64,000 bases of DNA, from positions 87,642-151,641 of the forward strand of contig NZ_LMTI01000001.1 in the NCBI RefSeq assembly GCF_001510665.1. Direction: 5' to 3'. The stretch comes from Bacillus sp. FJAT-27445. GTDB taxonomy: Bacteria; Bacillota; Bacilli; Bacillales; Cytobacillaceae. The translations under genes were made by a program, and so were the position numbers. Numbering within the stretch: the first letter of the stretch is position 1; every line of letters begins with the position of its first letter. A model generated the notes under the pieces. The model was given only the letters and a program-made list of their open reading frames with translations, did not search any database and had not been told where the DNA came from. Below, piece after piece: positions 33,772 through 44,478 of the stretch.

Positions 33772-35487
33772 CTATTCTTTTTTCTTTAGTGCCAACACCA
33801 TTTCCTCATCAGGGGTGACATAGGCGGTTTTCTGGTTATCGTATATCACAAACCCCGGTTTAGCGCCATTGGGTTTTTTTACATGCCGAACCTGGGTATA
33901 ATCGACCGGCACAGATCCGGAACTCCTCGCCTTGGAGAAATAGGCTGCCAGCACTGCGGCTTCATGAATCGTTTCTTCCGATGGTTCCTTGCTTCTGATA
34001 ACAACATGGGACCCCGGGATATCCTTCGTATGAAGCCAGATTTCATCTCGGCCCGCAAGCTTTGAAGTCAGGTAATCATTCTGTTTATTGTTCTTGCCGA
34101 CCAAAATTTCTGTTCCGTCAGAGGAAGCATATCTATCGAATACAGGCTTCCAAACCGTTTGCTTTTTCCCGCTCTTTTTTGCGCGCTGCCTGATGTAGCC
34201 CCCTTCGGCAAGCTCTTCCCTGATCTCTTCTATATCCCTAGGTGAAGCGGATTCCAGCTGTTGAAGGAGGCTGTCGAAGTAGGCTGCTTCTTTTGCTGCT
34301 TTTTCAATTTGTTCCTTTACAGCCAGAACTGCATTCTTGGCTTTTTGGTACCGTGAAAAATATTTCTGCGCGTTTTCCGACGGTGTTTTTAGCGGGTCGA
34401 GCGGAATCACAGCCGTCCCGCCGTTTTCATCATAATAGTCGAGAACTTCTATTTCCTTCATCCCTTTTTTTGCAGCATGCATATTCGCTGTAAGAAGTTC
34501 TCCAAATCTCTGGTATTCTTCTGCCTTCTCGGCGTCCTTCAGGGTTTTCTCCAGTTTTTCAATCTTCTTTTCATTCTTTTCCTTTTCGTTTGCGATGAAC
34601 CGATCGAGGTCGCCCGCCTTCTGTTTGACCCTATCCCGTTCCGCCTTACCAAAATAATATCGTTCCAGCATTTCGCTTAAGGAATTGAAGGTGCGTGTTT
34701 CTCCCTTTAAATGAAGGAGAGGGAAAAGATAAAAAGCCTCCTTATTTGAGCCAGCTGTAATCGAGGGTTCCAGTTCCCCATCGCGAAGCCGGCGAATCAT
34801 TGATAGGAACGTTTTAGGCAGGGTCGTCCTGTTTGCAAGTCCGCTTATATAAACTGCTTCCTTTGAAAAAAGCGGCGATAATCCTGAAAAAGCGGCGACG
34901 AGCTGCTTATCAAGCTTCCCGCTGTTGAAATCAATTGCCCTTATGACATCCTCTTCCGTTGCCGAGAAGGGATCCAGTTTATTTTGTTCAGGAGGATAGA
35001 TATAGGGCTGCCCAGGGAGAATGGCCCGGTGGGTATTGACGGCGAACGAAACATGTTTAATGCTGTCCAAAATCATTTCCCTGCTTTTATCAATAAGAAT
35101 GATATTGCTGTGTTTCCCCATAATCTCCACAATCAGCTGCTTGTAGCTAATATCACCTATTTCATTTCTCCCCTTGATTTCAAATATCAGGATTCTGTCG
35201 TTGCCGGATTGGTATACCTTTTCAAGAATATACCCTTCAATATGTTTTCTAAGGAGCATACAGAACATAGGGGGGTCGCTCGGGTTCTCGTGGGTTTCAC
35301 CTGTAAGCTGGACCCTTGCGTAACTCGGATGTGCGGACAGAAGCAGGCGAAGGTTTTTTCCATTCGCCCTTATTACCAGAATAATTTCATTTTTAAACGG
35401 CTGCTGTACTTTATTGATCCTGCCCCCTGTGAGGGTTTTGGCAAGCTCACTAGCCATAGCTTTTGTAAATAATCCATCAAATGACAT
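33772..35487 (-). CDS. rqcH: Ribosome quality control protein RqcH (NFACT/FbpA, YloA)
   Basis: Member of the NEMF/Tae2/RqcH family. In B. subtilis RqcH binds obstructed 50S subunits and adds C-terminal alanine tails that mark stalled nascent chains for degradation. The 571-residue protein has an N-terminal NFACT-N domain ([31 protein letters not shown]), a central coiled coil (about residues 280-430, Lys/Glu rich) and a C-terminal NFACT-R domain ([27 protein letters not shown]). The start used is the second Met of the open frame, giving the conserved N-terminus. It was long annotated as fibronectin-binding protein. Confidence 0.93.
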   Translation of the reverse strand: MSFDGLFTKAMASELAKTLTGGRINKVQQPFKNEIILVIRANGKNLRLLLSAHPSYARVQLTGETHENPSDPPMFCMLLRKHIEGYILEKVYQSGNDRILIFEIKGRNEIGDISYKQLIVEIMGKHSNIILIDKSREMILDSIKHVSFAVNTHRAILPGQPYIYPPEQNKLDPFSATEEDVIRAIDFNSGKLDKQLVAAFSGLSPLFSKEAVYISGLANRTTLPKTFLSMIRRLRDGELEPSITAGSNKEAFYLFPLLHLKGETRTFNSLSEMLERYYFGKAERDRVKQKAGDLDRFIANEKEKNEKKIEKLEKTLKDAEKAEEYQRFGELLTANMHAAKKGMKEIEVLDYYDENGGTAVIPLDPLKTPSENAQKYFSRYQKAKNAVLAVKEQIEKAAKEAAYFDSLLQQLESASPRDIEEIREELAEGGYIRQRAKKSGKKQTVWKPVFDRYASSDGTEILVGKNNKQNDYLTSKLAGRDEIWLHTKDIPGSHVVIRSKEPSEETIHEAAVLAAYFSKARSSGSVPVDYTQVRHVKKPNGAKPGFVIYDNQKTAYVTPDEEMVLALKKKE

Positions 35488-35563
35488 TGGAAATACCTGC
35501 TCTTTCAATTTAGTTTTCGGATAATTTGATGCATCGCAGGACAGTGTGGCGATTGCACCTTCT

Positions 35564-35592
35564 ATTTTAGCATTTTTTTGGACGAGTCTGAA
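35564..35592 (-). promoter_or_regulatory. Putative sigma-A promoter of rqcH
   Basis: Read on the minus strand: TTCAGA (35592-35587), a 17-bp spacer and TAAAAT (35569-35564) with extended -10 TGC. The divergent P-ATPase gene starts about 75 bp away. Confidence 0.5.
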
Positions 35593-35665
35593 TAAGCTTA
35601 CTTGAGAGTATGGAATGCCGGCAAGGCGTTCTTTGAAAAATCAAAGGGGGAAGTGTGATGGCCGG

Positions 35666-38347
35666 ATGAAGTTCCATGAGATGAATGCAAGCCAGGTGGA
35701 AGAGACACTGAATACTGACTTTTCGTCTGGATTGTCCATGGATGAAGCAGCGAAAAGGATAAAAATCCACGGTTATAACGAGCTCGACGAAGGGGAAAAA
35801 CAATCAGCGATTCTGTTGTTCCTTAGCCAGTTCAAGGATTTCATGGTCCTTGTCCTGTTGGCCGCAACCCTTATTTCGGGCCTGCTGGGCGAATATATCG
35901 ATGCCATCGCGATCATTATGATTGTCCTAATCAATGGCTGCCTGGGCTTTTTTCAGGAGAGAAAAGCTGAAAAGTCATTGCAGGCATTAAAGGAATTATC
36001 CGCCCCCCAAATCCAGGTGCTCCGTGGTGGAATGTGGCATAAAATCCCCTCCCGGGAAGCTGTGCCTGGGGATGTGGTCAAATTCTCTAGCGGTGACAGG
36101 ATAGGAGCAGATGTCCGGATTATTGAGGCGAAGAGCTTGGAAATTGAGGAATCGGCCCTTACAGGGGAATCTGTTCCAGTATCTAAGGAATCGGGTATAC
36201 TAATGGCGCCTAACCCTGGGCTAGGCGATTTAGAAAATATTGCTTTTATGGGCACCATGGTAACGCGGGGAAGCGGTATGGGCACAATCATCGCTACCGG
36301 GATGAAAACCGCCATGGGTCAAATAGCGGACTTGCTGCAAAACGCTGAAACAGCTGAAACCCCATTGCAAAGAAGGCTCACCCAGCTTGGAAAAATTTTG
36401 ATTACGGTGGCGCTCGGCCTGACGCTCTTAGTTGTAGTAATCGGCCTTTTCCAAGGCCATGGACTGTACGAAATGGTTCTCGCGGGAGTTTCACTTGCGG
36501 TCGCGGCAATCCCCGAGGGTCTACCGGCCATTGTTACGGTTGCCCTATCGCTTGGCGTCCAGAAGATGATTAAGAACAACGCAATCGTCAGAAAGCTGCC
36601 AGCCGTTGAGACACTAGGCTGTGCTTCAGTCATTTGTTCGGACAAGACCGGGACAATGACTCAAAACAAAATGACTGTTACACATTTGTGGAGCAGCGGG
36701 AAAAGCTGGACGGTCGATGGAATCGGCTATCAGCCTGAAGGAAGATTTTATGGGGAAAATCAACAGCCAATTCAGATTAGGAATGAAAAAGAGCTGCAGC
36801 AGATGCTCCTGTTCGGGATGCTATGCAACCACTCCGAATTGGCGATGAAGAATGATGAACTGGTACTTGATGGCGATCCGACGGAAGGTGCTCTCCTGGT
36901 CAGTGCGATGAAAGCTGGTTATGAAAGGAAAAATCTTCTCGAGGAATACAAAATCATCAATGAATTCCCCTTTGATTCGTCCCGAAAAATGATGAGCATT
37001 GTCATCCAGGATAGGCAGGGGAGATGCTTTATTGTTACAAAAGGCGCTCCCGACGTCCTGATTGGGTTAAGCAACAACATCCTGATGGACCAAAAAACCC
37101 AAGCCATGGCAGGGCCAGCAAAGCAAGAAGTTCTCCGGGCGGTTGAAGGCCTTGCATCCAGGGCATTAAGGACAATTGCAATAGCTTACAAACCCGTTCC
37201 CGCAGGAAGAGTGATACTCAACGAGCGGGAGGCAGAAAAAGACCTAACGTTCATTGGCGTACAGGGGATGATTGATCCTCCTCGTCCGGAGGTTAAGGAG
37301 GCAGTCCGTGAATGCCGTGAGGCGGGGATAAAAACGATTATGATTACAGGTGACCATGTAATCACTGCTAAAGCAATCGCCGCCCAGCTTGGCATATTTT
37401 CGGCGAATAGCAGGGTCATAGATGGTAAGGCACTTTCGGGCATGACCGTTGATGAGCTTGAAGAGGTAGTGGAGGATGTATCTGTATTTGCGCGCGTATC
37501 CCCGGAACATAAATTAAAAATAGTCAAGGCATTGCAGAACAGGGGCCATATTGTGGCGATGACCGGTGACGGTGTGAATGATGCGCCGGCGATTAAAGCT
37601 GCCGATATTGGGATTGCCATGGGCATAACCGGGACGGATGTTGCCAAGGAGGCTTCTGCTCTTGTCCTTCTGGATGATAACTTCGCAACAATCAAATCGG
37701 CAATAAAAGAAGGCAGGAATATTTACGAGAATATAAGAAAGTTCATCCGATACCTGCTTGCATCGAACGTAGGAGAAATCCTTGTTATGCTTTTTGCGAT
37801 GATTCTCGGGCTTCCCCTTCCGCTCGTTCCAATTCAAATACTATGGGTGAATCTAGTGACAGACGGTTTGCCGGCGATGGCTCTTGGATTGGACAAACCG
37901 GAGGAAAATGTCATGAAACGAAAACCAAGGAGTCCGAGGGAAGGAGTTTTCGCACGAGGGCTTGGCTGGAAGGTCGTATCCAGGGGATTCCTGATTGGAA
38001 CAGTTACATTAATCGCCTTTATGGCTATTTACAATCGGCACCCGGAGCAGCTTGACTATGCACGTACAGTTGCGTTCGCAACACTTGTACTGGCACAGCT
38101 AATCCATGTTTTTGACTGCCGCAGCGAAATCTCTGTTCTTTCAAGAAATCCGTTTGGCAATAAATATCTTGTTTGGTCAGTCGTTTCATCAGCCGCCCTG
38201 ATGGTTGCGGTTATTTACTACCCTCCTCTTCAGCCGGTTTTCCATACCGTTTCGATTGAAATGAGGGACTGGCTGCTCATTGGCGGTTTATCAGCAATTC
38301 CAACTTTTTTGCTCGCGGGAACATTTTTGGCAAGAAAAACAAAATGA
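35666..38347 (+). CDS. yloB: Calcium-transporting P-type ATPase (YloB)
   Basis: P2A-type ATPase. B. subtilis YloB is a calcium pump associated with sporulation. The 893-residue protein has the N-terminal cation ATPase domain, membrane helices M1-M2 (about residues 50-100), the actuator TGES motif in ESALTGESVPV (about 175), M4 with the PEGLP calcium-site motif (about 285), the phosphorylation motif CSDKTGTMTQNK (about 325), the hinge TGDGVNDAPAIK (about 635) and C-terminal helices M5-M10. The ATG at 35666 gives the conserved MKFHEM start; AAAGGGGG lies 15 bases upstream, a long spacing. Confidence 0.94.
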   Translation: MKFHEMNASQVEETLNTDFSSGLSMDEAAKRIKIHGYNELDEGEKQSAILLFLSQFKDFMVLVLLAATLISGLLGEYIDAIAIIMIVLINGCLGFFQERKAEKSLQALKELSAPQIQVLRGGMWHKIPSREAVPGDVVKFSSGDRIGADVRIIEAKSLEIEESALTGESVPVSKESGILMAPNPGLGDLENIAFMGTMVTRGSGMGTIIATGMKTAMGQIADLLQNAETAETPLQRRLTQLGKILITVALGLTLLVVVIGLFQGHGLYEMVLAGVSLAVAAIPEGLPAIVTVALSLGVQKMIKNNAIVRKLPAVETLGCASVICSDKTGTMTQNKMTVTHLWSSGKSWTVDGIGYQPEGRFYGENQQPIQIRNEKELQQMLLFGMLCNHSELAMKNDELVLDGDPTEGALLVSAMKAGYERKNLLEEYKIINEFPFDSSRKMMSIVIQDRQGRCFIVTKGAPDVLIGLSNNILMDQKTQAMAGPAKQEVLRAVEGLASRALRTIAIAYKPVPAGRVILNEREAEKDLTFIGVQGMIDPPRPEVKEAVRECREAGIKTIMITGDHVITAKAIAAQLGIFSANSRVIDGKALSGMTVDELEEVVEDVSVFARVSPEHKLKIVKALQNRGHIVAMTGDGVNDAPAIKAADIGIAMGITGTDVAKEASALVLLDDNFATIKSAIKEGRNIYENIRKFIRYLLASNVGEILVMLFAMILGLPLPLVPIQILWVNLVTDGLPAMALGLDKPEENVMKRKPRSPREGVFARGLGWKVVSRGFLIGTVTLIAFMAIYNRHPEQLDYARTVAFATLVLAQLIHVFDCRSEISVLSRNPFGNKYLVWSVVSSAALMVAVIYYPPLQPVFHTVSIEMRDWLLIGGLSAIPTFLLAGTFLARKTK

Positions 38348-38359
38348 GGTATGATATAA
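38327..38359 (+). promoter_or_regulatory. Putative sigma-A promoter of yloC-remA-gmk-rpoZ
   Basis: TATAAT (38354-38359) with extended -10 TGA directly upstream; the best -35, TTGGCA (38327-38332), is 21 bases away, so the extended -10 likely carries recognition. It overlaps the end of the upstream ATPase gene. Confidence 0.5.
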
Positions 38360-38444
38360 TCACAAAGGTAGTAGAGACGGCTCTATTGCCTTTTCTTTAT
38401 GGAATCCAATTGGCCGGCTCGATAGTGAAAAGGATGTGCGTTTT

Positions 38445-39320
38445 ATGGTTGTAAGCATGACTGGTTTTGGAAGCAGTAAAAAAGAAACCGGAACCTTTTC
38501 TGTAAATGTTGAAGTCAAAACGGTAAATCATCGATTTTGCGAATTTAGTTTCCGGATGCCGCGCTATTTACTTAAGGCTGAAGATAAGTTCAAAAAGGCT
38601 CTTGGACGGCATATACGCAGGGGCCGAGCCGAGGTGCATATCGCTGTCGAAGGTGAAGGGCCAATGGAAAGGATCCTTCGCGTCGACTGGGATTTGTTGG
38701 ACGGGTATTATCGTTTTCTGTCCGAAGCCGGTACCAAGTACGGCTTTGATTCAACCGAAGCTTTCAAACATGTACTTGGGCGTGAGGAATTTGTACATAT
38801 AGAGGAACGTGAGTCAGCAAATGAAGATCTTGAGGCAGCCATCCTGGAAGCCCTCGAGGATGCAGGTGCATTGGTAAAGCACATGCGGCTTTCCGAAGGA
38901 TCAGCTTTGCAGGAGGATTTGTCCAAACATTTAGCCTCGTTCCACAGAATAACCAATGAGTTGGATGAATACGCCCCCAGCGTACTCCAGCAATACAGGG
39001 ATCGCCTCGAAAAAAGGATGTTTGAACTCCTTGATGGGGAGGCGGATGAAGCAAGGCTCCTAGCGGAGGTAGCACTGTTCGCCGATAAATCGGATATTCA
39101 CGAAGAACTTGCCAGGATGAAAAGCCACATTAGCCAATTTCATGCGATAATGGATGAAGATGGCCCCATTGGGAGGAAACTGGACTTCCTCGTTCAAGAA
39201 ATGAACCGCGAAGTGAACACGGTTGGTTCAAAATCAAACGATTCGCGTATTTCCGAACGGGTAGTCGAGATGAAAAGCTTGCTGGAGAAGCTGAAGGAAC
39301 AGATACAGAACATTGAGTAG
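38445..39320 (+). CDS. yloC: YicC/YloC family endoribonuclease
   Basis: A 291-residue protein of the YicC family, members of which are endoribonucleases. It has the N-terminal SMTGFGSSKKE motif, an RGRAEVHI stretch (about residue 60), a long helical middle and the C-terminal signature GPIGRKLDFLVQEMNREVNT followed by GSKSND and VEMKSLLEKLKEQIQNIE. The ATG at 38445 has AAAGGATG upstream. It heads the yloC-remA-gmk-rpoZ cluster. Confidence 0.92.
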   Translation: MVVSMTGFGSSKKETGTFSVNVEVKTVNHRFCEFSFRMPRYLLKAEDKFKKALGRHIRRGRAEVHIAVEGEGPMERILRVDWDLLDGYYRFLSEAGTKYGFDSTEAFKHVLGREEFVHIEERESANEDLEAAILEALEDAGALVKHMRLSEGSALQEDLSKHLASFHRITNELDEYAPSVLQQYRDRLEKRMFELLDGEADEARLLAEVALFADKSDIHEELARMKSHISQFHAIMDEDGPIGRKLDFLVQEMNREVNTVGSKSNDSRISERVVEMKSLLEKLKEQIQNIE

Positions 39321-39380
39321 GCATCGTTTAGAAAGAATCCGGCGGGGCATAATTATAAAATTGATGACTGGAGAATCGGC

Positions 39381-39644
39381 ATGCACATTAAATTGATCAA
39401 TATTGGCTTCGGGAACATCGTATCCGCAAACCGGATCATTTCAATTGTCAGTCCCGAATCCGCCCCAATAAAGAGGATCATCCAGGATGCCCGCGACCGC
39501 GGTTCGCTGATTGATGCTACATATGGGAGAAGGACAAGGGCGGTTATTGTAATGGATAGCGACCATGTCATTTTATCGGCGGTCCAGCCGGAAACAGTTG
39601 CCGGCAGGCTCTCGGACCGTGAAGATATTTCGGATGAAGGGTAG
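39381..39644 (+). CDS. remA: Biofilm matrix gene activator RemA
   Basis: An 87-residue protein of the DUF370/RemA family, a DNA-binding activator of extracellular matrix operons and osmoprotection genes in B. subtilis. It is highly conserved: [52 protein letters not shown]. It lies between yloC and gmk, the standard location. Confidence 0.95.
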   Translation: MHIKLINIGFGNIVSANRIISIVSPESAPIKRIIQDARDRGSLIDATYGRRTRAVIVMDSDHVILSAVQPETVAGRLSDREDISDEG

Positions 39645-39654
39645 GATAAGCTAA

Positions 39655-40269
<615 letters not shown>

Positions 40270-40488
40270 TTGTTATATCCATCTATTGATTCACTATTGA
40301 ATAAAATTGATTCCAAGTACTCACTAGTTTCAGTTGCTGCTAAAAGGGCAAGATACATGCAGCAACATGGCGGCGCGCGCCTTGAAAAATACGTTTCCCA
40401 TAAATTTGTCGGGAAGGCTCTAGAAGAAATCTACGGCGGCCAGCTTTCATACAGGGTTGCGAAAAGGTCGGAAACGTCAGAAGAATAG
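40270..40488 (+). CDS. rpoZ: RNA polymerase omega subunit
   Basis: A 72-residue omega subunit that stabilises beta-prime. It has the conserved core [20 protein letters not shown] and AAKRAR. The TTG at 40270 follows the gmk stop immediately, with CTGGAGGCGG upstream, so expression is coupled to gmk. Confidence 0.94.
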   Translation: MLYPSIDSLLNKIDSKYSLVSVAAKRARYMQQHGGARLEKYVSHKFVGKALEEIYGGQLSYRVAKRSETSEE

Positions 40489-40552
40489 TAAGCAGGCTAG
40501 GACCAAAAGTAGAGTGTACCTGGTATTTAAAAAACCAATATTACCCTAAAAA

Positions 40553-40597
40553 ATGAGGCATGGCATTGGATAAAACAGCGTCAGCCTCTTTCTTTTT
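40553..40597 (+). terminator. Terminator-like hairpin after rpoZ
   Basis: GAGGC (40555-40559) pairs with GCCTC (40584-40588), with a 24-base loop, followed by TTTCTTTTT. A second, stronger hairpin lies 60 bp downstream. Confidence 0.5.
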
Positions 40598-40645
40598 GCA
40601 CCCAATGGCATATGGACCAAAGGGAAACAGGTGAACTATATGAAA

Positions 40646-40679
40646 AAACAAGCGCCTTTAAAAGGGCGCTTGTCTTTTT
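40646..40679 (+). terminator. Rho-independent terminator before coaBC
   Basis: ACAAGCGCC (40648-40656) pairs with GGCGCTTGT (40665-40673), followed by CTTTTT. A 13-codon ORF (ATG 40640, stop 40679-40681) lies exactly over the hairpin. The 275-bp rpoZ-coaBC gap otherwise holds no gene. Confidence 0.85.
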
Positions 40680-40763
40680 AGGAAACCAAACGTGAAAAAT
40701 CCACTGAATTCCTTCATAATGGAATAAACAATACTGATCCAGTAAAGGTCGGAGGAATGCCAA

Positions 40764-41972
40764 ATGCTCAAAGAAAAAAAAATCCTGCTTTGCGTCACCG
40801 GAGGCATTGCTGTATATAAAGCCGCGGCACTGACAAGCAAGCTTGTGCAGGCTGGTGCACAAGTAAAAGTAATCATGAGTGAATCAGCCGCGAAATTTGT
40901 TGCACCTTTAACCTTCCAGGCTTTATCCAGGAATGATGTATATACGGATACATTTGATGAGAAGATTCCGGGCGCGATTGCCCATATTGACCTGGCGGAT
41001 TGGCCGGATTTAGTCATTTGCGCTCCCGCTACCGCAAATACGATCGGCAAATTGGCTGCCGGAATCGCCGACAATATGGTCACTACTACTTTATTGGCAA
41101 CCGAAGCCCCCGTATGGATAGCGCCTGCGATGAATGTCCATATGTATGGGCATCCAGCTGTAAAAAGGAACATTGAAACGCTGTATAGCTTTGGCTACAG
41201 GTTTATAGAGCCAGGGGAAGGTTTTCTTGCCTGCGGATATGTCGGAAAAGGCAGGCTTGAAGAACCGGAAAGGATTGTTGAACTGGCCAGCTGCTTTTTT
41301 AAAAGGGAAAAAGGGAGCCTGGCTGGAAAAACGGTCCTTATCACTGCCGGGCCGACAAGAGAACGAATTGATCCGGTCCGATTCATTTCAAACGACTCGA
41401 GCGGTAAAATGGGGTATGCGCTCGCGGAGGCAGCCGTCATGGAAGGCGCGCGTGTTGTCCTTGTCTCGGGTCCGGTCGCAATTGAACCGCCAAAAGGCGC
41501 TGAAGTGATTAAGGTAGAGAGCGCGGCGGATATGTATGATGCTGTCCTCCGCTATTTTGATGCAGCGGATATTGTAATAAAATCAGCTGCGGTTTCGGAC
41601 TACCGCCCAAAAACAACCTATACGCATAAGGTCAAGAAGCAGCCTGGAGACGATACGCTTGAGCTCGAAAGGACACAGGATATCCTGATGGAGCTCGGAA
41701 AGAGAAAAACGAGCCAGGTACTGATTGGTTTTGCTGCTGAAACAAATAATCTTGAGGAATATGCGAAAAAGAAGCTGTCAGCCAAAAATGCCGATATGAT
41801 TGTTGCAAACAATGTAACAGTAAGTGGAGCAGGTTTTGGAACGGATACCAATATCGTAACGATGTTCCGCCGTGATGGAACATCCGAACGCCTCCCGCTT
41901 ATGGCAAAGCGCGAGGTGGCGAGAAGAATATTAAGGGAAGCATCTATTCTGGCGGGGGAGGCCGGAAAATGA
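40764..41972 (+). CDS. coaBC: Phosphopantothenoylcysteine synthetase/decarboxylase
   Basis: Bifunctional coenzyme A enzyme. The 402-residue protein has an N-terminal flavin-dependent CoaC decarboxylase domain (CVTGGIAVYKAAAL; PAMNVHMYGHPA; active-site Cys in GFLACGYVGKGRL, about residue 158) and a C-terminal CoaB synthetase domain (from about residue 190: VLITAGPTRERIDPVRFISN, SAAVSDYRP). The last bases overlap priA by four. Confidence 0.96.
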   Translation: MLKEKKILLCVTGGIAVYKAAALTSKLVQAGAQVKVIMSESAAKFVAPLTFQALSRNDVYTDTFDEKIPGAIAHIDLADWPDLVICAPATANTIGKLAAGIADNMVTTTLLATEAPVWIAPAMNVHMYGHPAVKRNIETLYSFGYRFIEPGEGFLACGYVGKGRLEEPERIVELASCFFKREKGSLAGKTVLITAGPTRERIDPVRFISNDSSGKMGYALAEAAVMEGARVVLVSGPVAIEPPKGAEVIKVESAADMYDAVLRYFDAADIVIKSAAVSDYRPKTTYTHKVKKQPGDDTLELERTQDILMELGKRKTSQVLIGFAAETNNLEEYAKKKLSAKNADMIVANNVTVSGAGFGTDTNIVTMFRRDGTSERLPLMAKREVARRILREASILAGEAGK

Positions 41973-44383
41973 ATATTGCTAGCGTAATCGTGGATGTGCC
42001 TGCGAAACAGACGGACAAGCCTTTTGACTACCAAATCCCCGATAAATGGCTAGGTATGATTGTACCGGGCATGAGGGTCATCGTGCCTTTTGGGCCTAGG
42101 CGGGTACAGGGTTTTGTTATTGGCTTAAAGGAACATTCGGATTTTAAGAAGCTTAGGGAAATTCAGGAACCAATGGATTTGATGCCGGTTTTGAACAATG
42201 AACTCCTTAGCCTTGGAAACTGGCTAACTGATAAAACGCTCAGTTTTAAAATATCCGCCTTCCAGGCAATGCTCCCTGCTGCCTTGAAAGCGAAATATGA
42301 CAAAAAAGTAAAGCTCGCCCCTGGAACTAGCATCGATGAATTGCCGGAAAGCCTCCGCCATTACTTTGATGGCAATATGGCCATCGGCTGGGAGGATGCC
42401 GTAAAGGGCGGGCTTGTTACGGTCCTACAGAAAGAAGCGGCAGCCGGAAGGGTTGAAGTCCTATATGAGGTCCGCGAAAGGCTCGGTAAAAAACATCTGA
42501 AATATGTATTTCCGCTTATTGGATCGGAACAGCTGAAATCAGCGCTCGATGAAATATCCGGCAGGGCTGTAAAGCAGAAGGAATTGCTGGACTATTTTAT
42601 CAATCATCCTGAGCCGGTGGAGGCGAGGAAGCTGTCGTCGGAATTGGGATTTTCCGCATCAGCCATTAAAGGACTGGTTAGCCGGGGCTTACTTGGGGAA
42701 AAGGATTTGGAGGTTTACCGTGATCCTTATGAAAACCGGGAGTTTCCAAAAACAAATCCACTCGACCTGACTCCAGCCCAAAGTACAGCGATTGCCCCGG
42801 TGCGTGCAGCAATATCGGAGGAACGGCATGAGGTATTCTTGCTCTATGGAGTCACAGGCAGCGGAAAAACGGAAATCTATTTGCAATCGATTCAGGATGT
42901 TATTAAAAGGGGCAAGGAAGCAATTGTCCTAGTTCCTGAAATTTCACTTACCCCGCAAATGGTGGAACGGTTTAAAGGACGGTTCGGTGCGGAAGTCGCC
43001 GTCCTGCACAGCGGGCTTTCAGCAGGTGAAAAATACGATGAATGGCGGAAAATCCAGCGGCGCGAGGTAAAGGTAGCCGTTGGGGCCAGGTCCGCTATTT
43101 TCGCTCCATTTGAAAATCTTGGGATTATCATTATTGATGAAGAGCATGAAACGAGCTATAAGCAGGAGGAAATGCCGCGCTATCATGCAAGGGACGCTGC
43201 AATCGAGCGAGGCGGGAAACACAATTGCCCTATCATACTTGGAAGCGCCACCCCTTCCTTAGAATCCTTCGCCAGGGCGCAAAAAGGCGTTTATTCCCTT
43301 CTCACACTGCCGGACAGGATGAATTACCAGCCGATGCCGGAAGTGGAAATCGTCGACATGAGGGAAGAACTTCGGTCGGGCAACAGGTCCATGTTTTCAA
43401 GGAAGCTTTTTGAAAAGTTGGAAGATAGGCTTGAGAAAAAGGAACAAATCGTCCTTTTCCTTAACAAGCGGGGACACTCCTCATTTGTCATGTGCCGGGA
43501 TTGCGGGTATGTAGTAGGATGCCCGCACTGTGATATTTCGTTAACGTACCATAAGAGAAATGAGCAAATGAAATGCCATTACTGTGGATATGAATCGCAT
43601 GTCCCGCTCCAGTGCCCGGAATGCCTGAGTGAGCACATCCGCTACTTTGGAACGGGAACACAAAAGGTCGAAGAAGAACTAGGCAAGCTCCTCCCCCATG
43701 CTCGGGTAGTTCGGATGGATATGGATACAACCGGCAGGAAGGGGTCGCATGAAAGGCTGCTGAAGGAATTTTCGGAAGGAAGGGCGGACATCCTCCTTGG
43801 AACACAAATGATTGCAAAGGGCCTCGATTTTCCGAATATAACCCTTGTTGGCGTCCTTTCTGCTGATACGATGCTCCACCTGCCCGACTTTCGCTCGGCG
43901 GAAAAAACCTTCCAGCTATTGACCCAGGTCAGCGGAAGGGCCGGGCGCCATGAGCTTCTCGGCGAGGTGGTCATCCAGACGTATACCCCTGACCATTACA
44001 GCATAGAACTTGCGGGAACCCAGAATTATGATTTATTTTACCAAAGAGAAATGATGGCGAGAAAGGTTCATAAATACCCGCCGTTTTATTATCTTGCCCT
44101 TGTCACTGTCAGCCATGATCAACTGATGAAGGCTGTATCGGTCACAGAGCAAATCACCTCGTTTCTAAGGGCGAGGGTTTCCGAGGACGCTGTCGTTTTA
44201 GGGCCAGTCGCATCGCCGATACCGCGCATCAATGATCGCTACCGCTATCAATGCCTCGTAAAATATAAACGTGAGCCGTCCCTCGCGGAAAACCTGAAAC
44301 AGGTACTCGACCGGTATCAAAAAGAAGAGGGAGCCGGAGGGCTACAGGTATCGGTTGACATCAATCCGTATTTGTTAATGTAA
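41969..44383 (+). CDS. priA: Primosomal replication restart helicase PriA
   Basis: DEAH-type 3'-5' helicase that reloads the replisome at stalled forks. The 804-residue protein has an N-terminal 3'-DNA-binding domain, Walker A in GVTGSGKTEIYLQ (about residue 297), the DEEH box (about 390), a double zinc module inserted in the helicase domain (CRDCGYVVGCPHCD then CHYCGYESHVPLQCPEC, about 508-550) and motif VI (QVSGRAGR, about 655). ATGA overlap with coaBC. Confidence 0.97.
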   Translation: MNIASVIVDVPAKQTDKPFDYQIPDKWLGMIVPGMRVIVPFGPRRVQGFVIGLKEHSDFKKLREIQEPMDLMPVLNNELLSLGNWLTDKTLSFKISAFQAMLPAALKAKYDKKVKLAPGTSIDELPESLRHYFDGNMAIGWEDAVKGGLVTVLQKEAAAGRVEVLYEVRERLGKKHLKYVFPLIGSEQLKSALDEISGRAVKQKELLDYFINHPEPVEARKLSSELGFSASAIKGLVSRGLLGEKDLEVYRDPYENREFPKTNPLDLTPAQSTAIAPVRAAISEERHEVFLLYGVTGSGKTEIYLQSIQDVIKRGKEAIVLVPEISLTPQMVERFKGRFGAEVAVLHSGLSAGEKYDEWRKIQRREVKVAVGARSAIFAPFENLGIIIIDEEHETSYKQEEMPRYHARDAAIERGGKHNCPIILGSATPSLESFARAQKGVYSLLTLPDRMNYQPMPEVEIVDMREELRSGNRSMFSRKLFEKLEDRLEKKEQIVLFLNKRGHSSFVMCRDCGYVVGCPHCDISLTYHKRNEQMKCHYCGYESHVPLQCPECLSEHIRYFGTGTQKVEEELGKLLPHARVVRMDMDTTGRKGSHERLLKEFSEGRADILLGTQMIAKGLDFPNITLVGVLSADTMLHLPDFRSAEKTFQLLTQVSGRAGRHELLGEVVIQTYTPDHYSIELAGTQNYDLFYQREMMARKVHKYPPFYYLALVTVSHDQLMKAVSVTEQITSFLRARVSEDAVVLGPVASPIPRINDRYRYQCLVKYKREPSLAENLKQVLDRYQKEEGAGGLQVSVDINPYLLM

Positions 44384-44393
44384 AGATTTTTTT

Positions 44394-44466
44394 AAAAAAA
44401 GCGGGAACCTCTCCACCCGAGAGAAGCTTTGGCATAAAGGCCATGGGATTACTCGCTTCCTTTTTT
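44394..44466 (+). other. Branched RNA structure ending in T6, upstream of def
   Basis: AAGCGGG (44399-44405) pairs with CTCGCTT (44452-44458), enclosing two hairpins: CTCTC/GAGAG (44409-44423) and TGGC/GCCA (44430-44443). The closing stem is followed by CC and TTTTTT (44461-44466), and an A-run precedes it. It may simply be a branched terminator of priA, or a leader element of def-fmt. I do not match it to a known riboswitch class. Confidence 0.45.
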
Positions 44467-44478
44467 GGAAAAAGTAAT

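Noticed and set aside
44394..44466. THF, preQ1, SAM or c-di-GMP riboswitch before def
   Set aside because: I could not find the conserved core of any of these classes; it is reported only as an unassigned structure.
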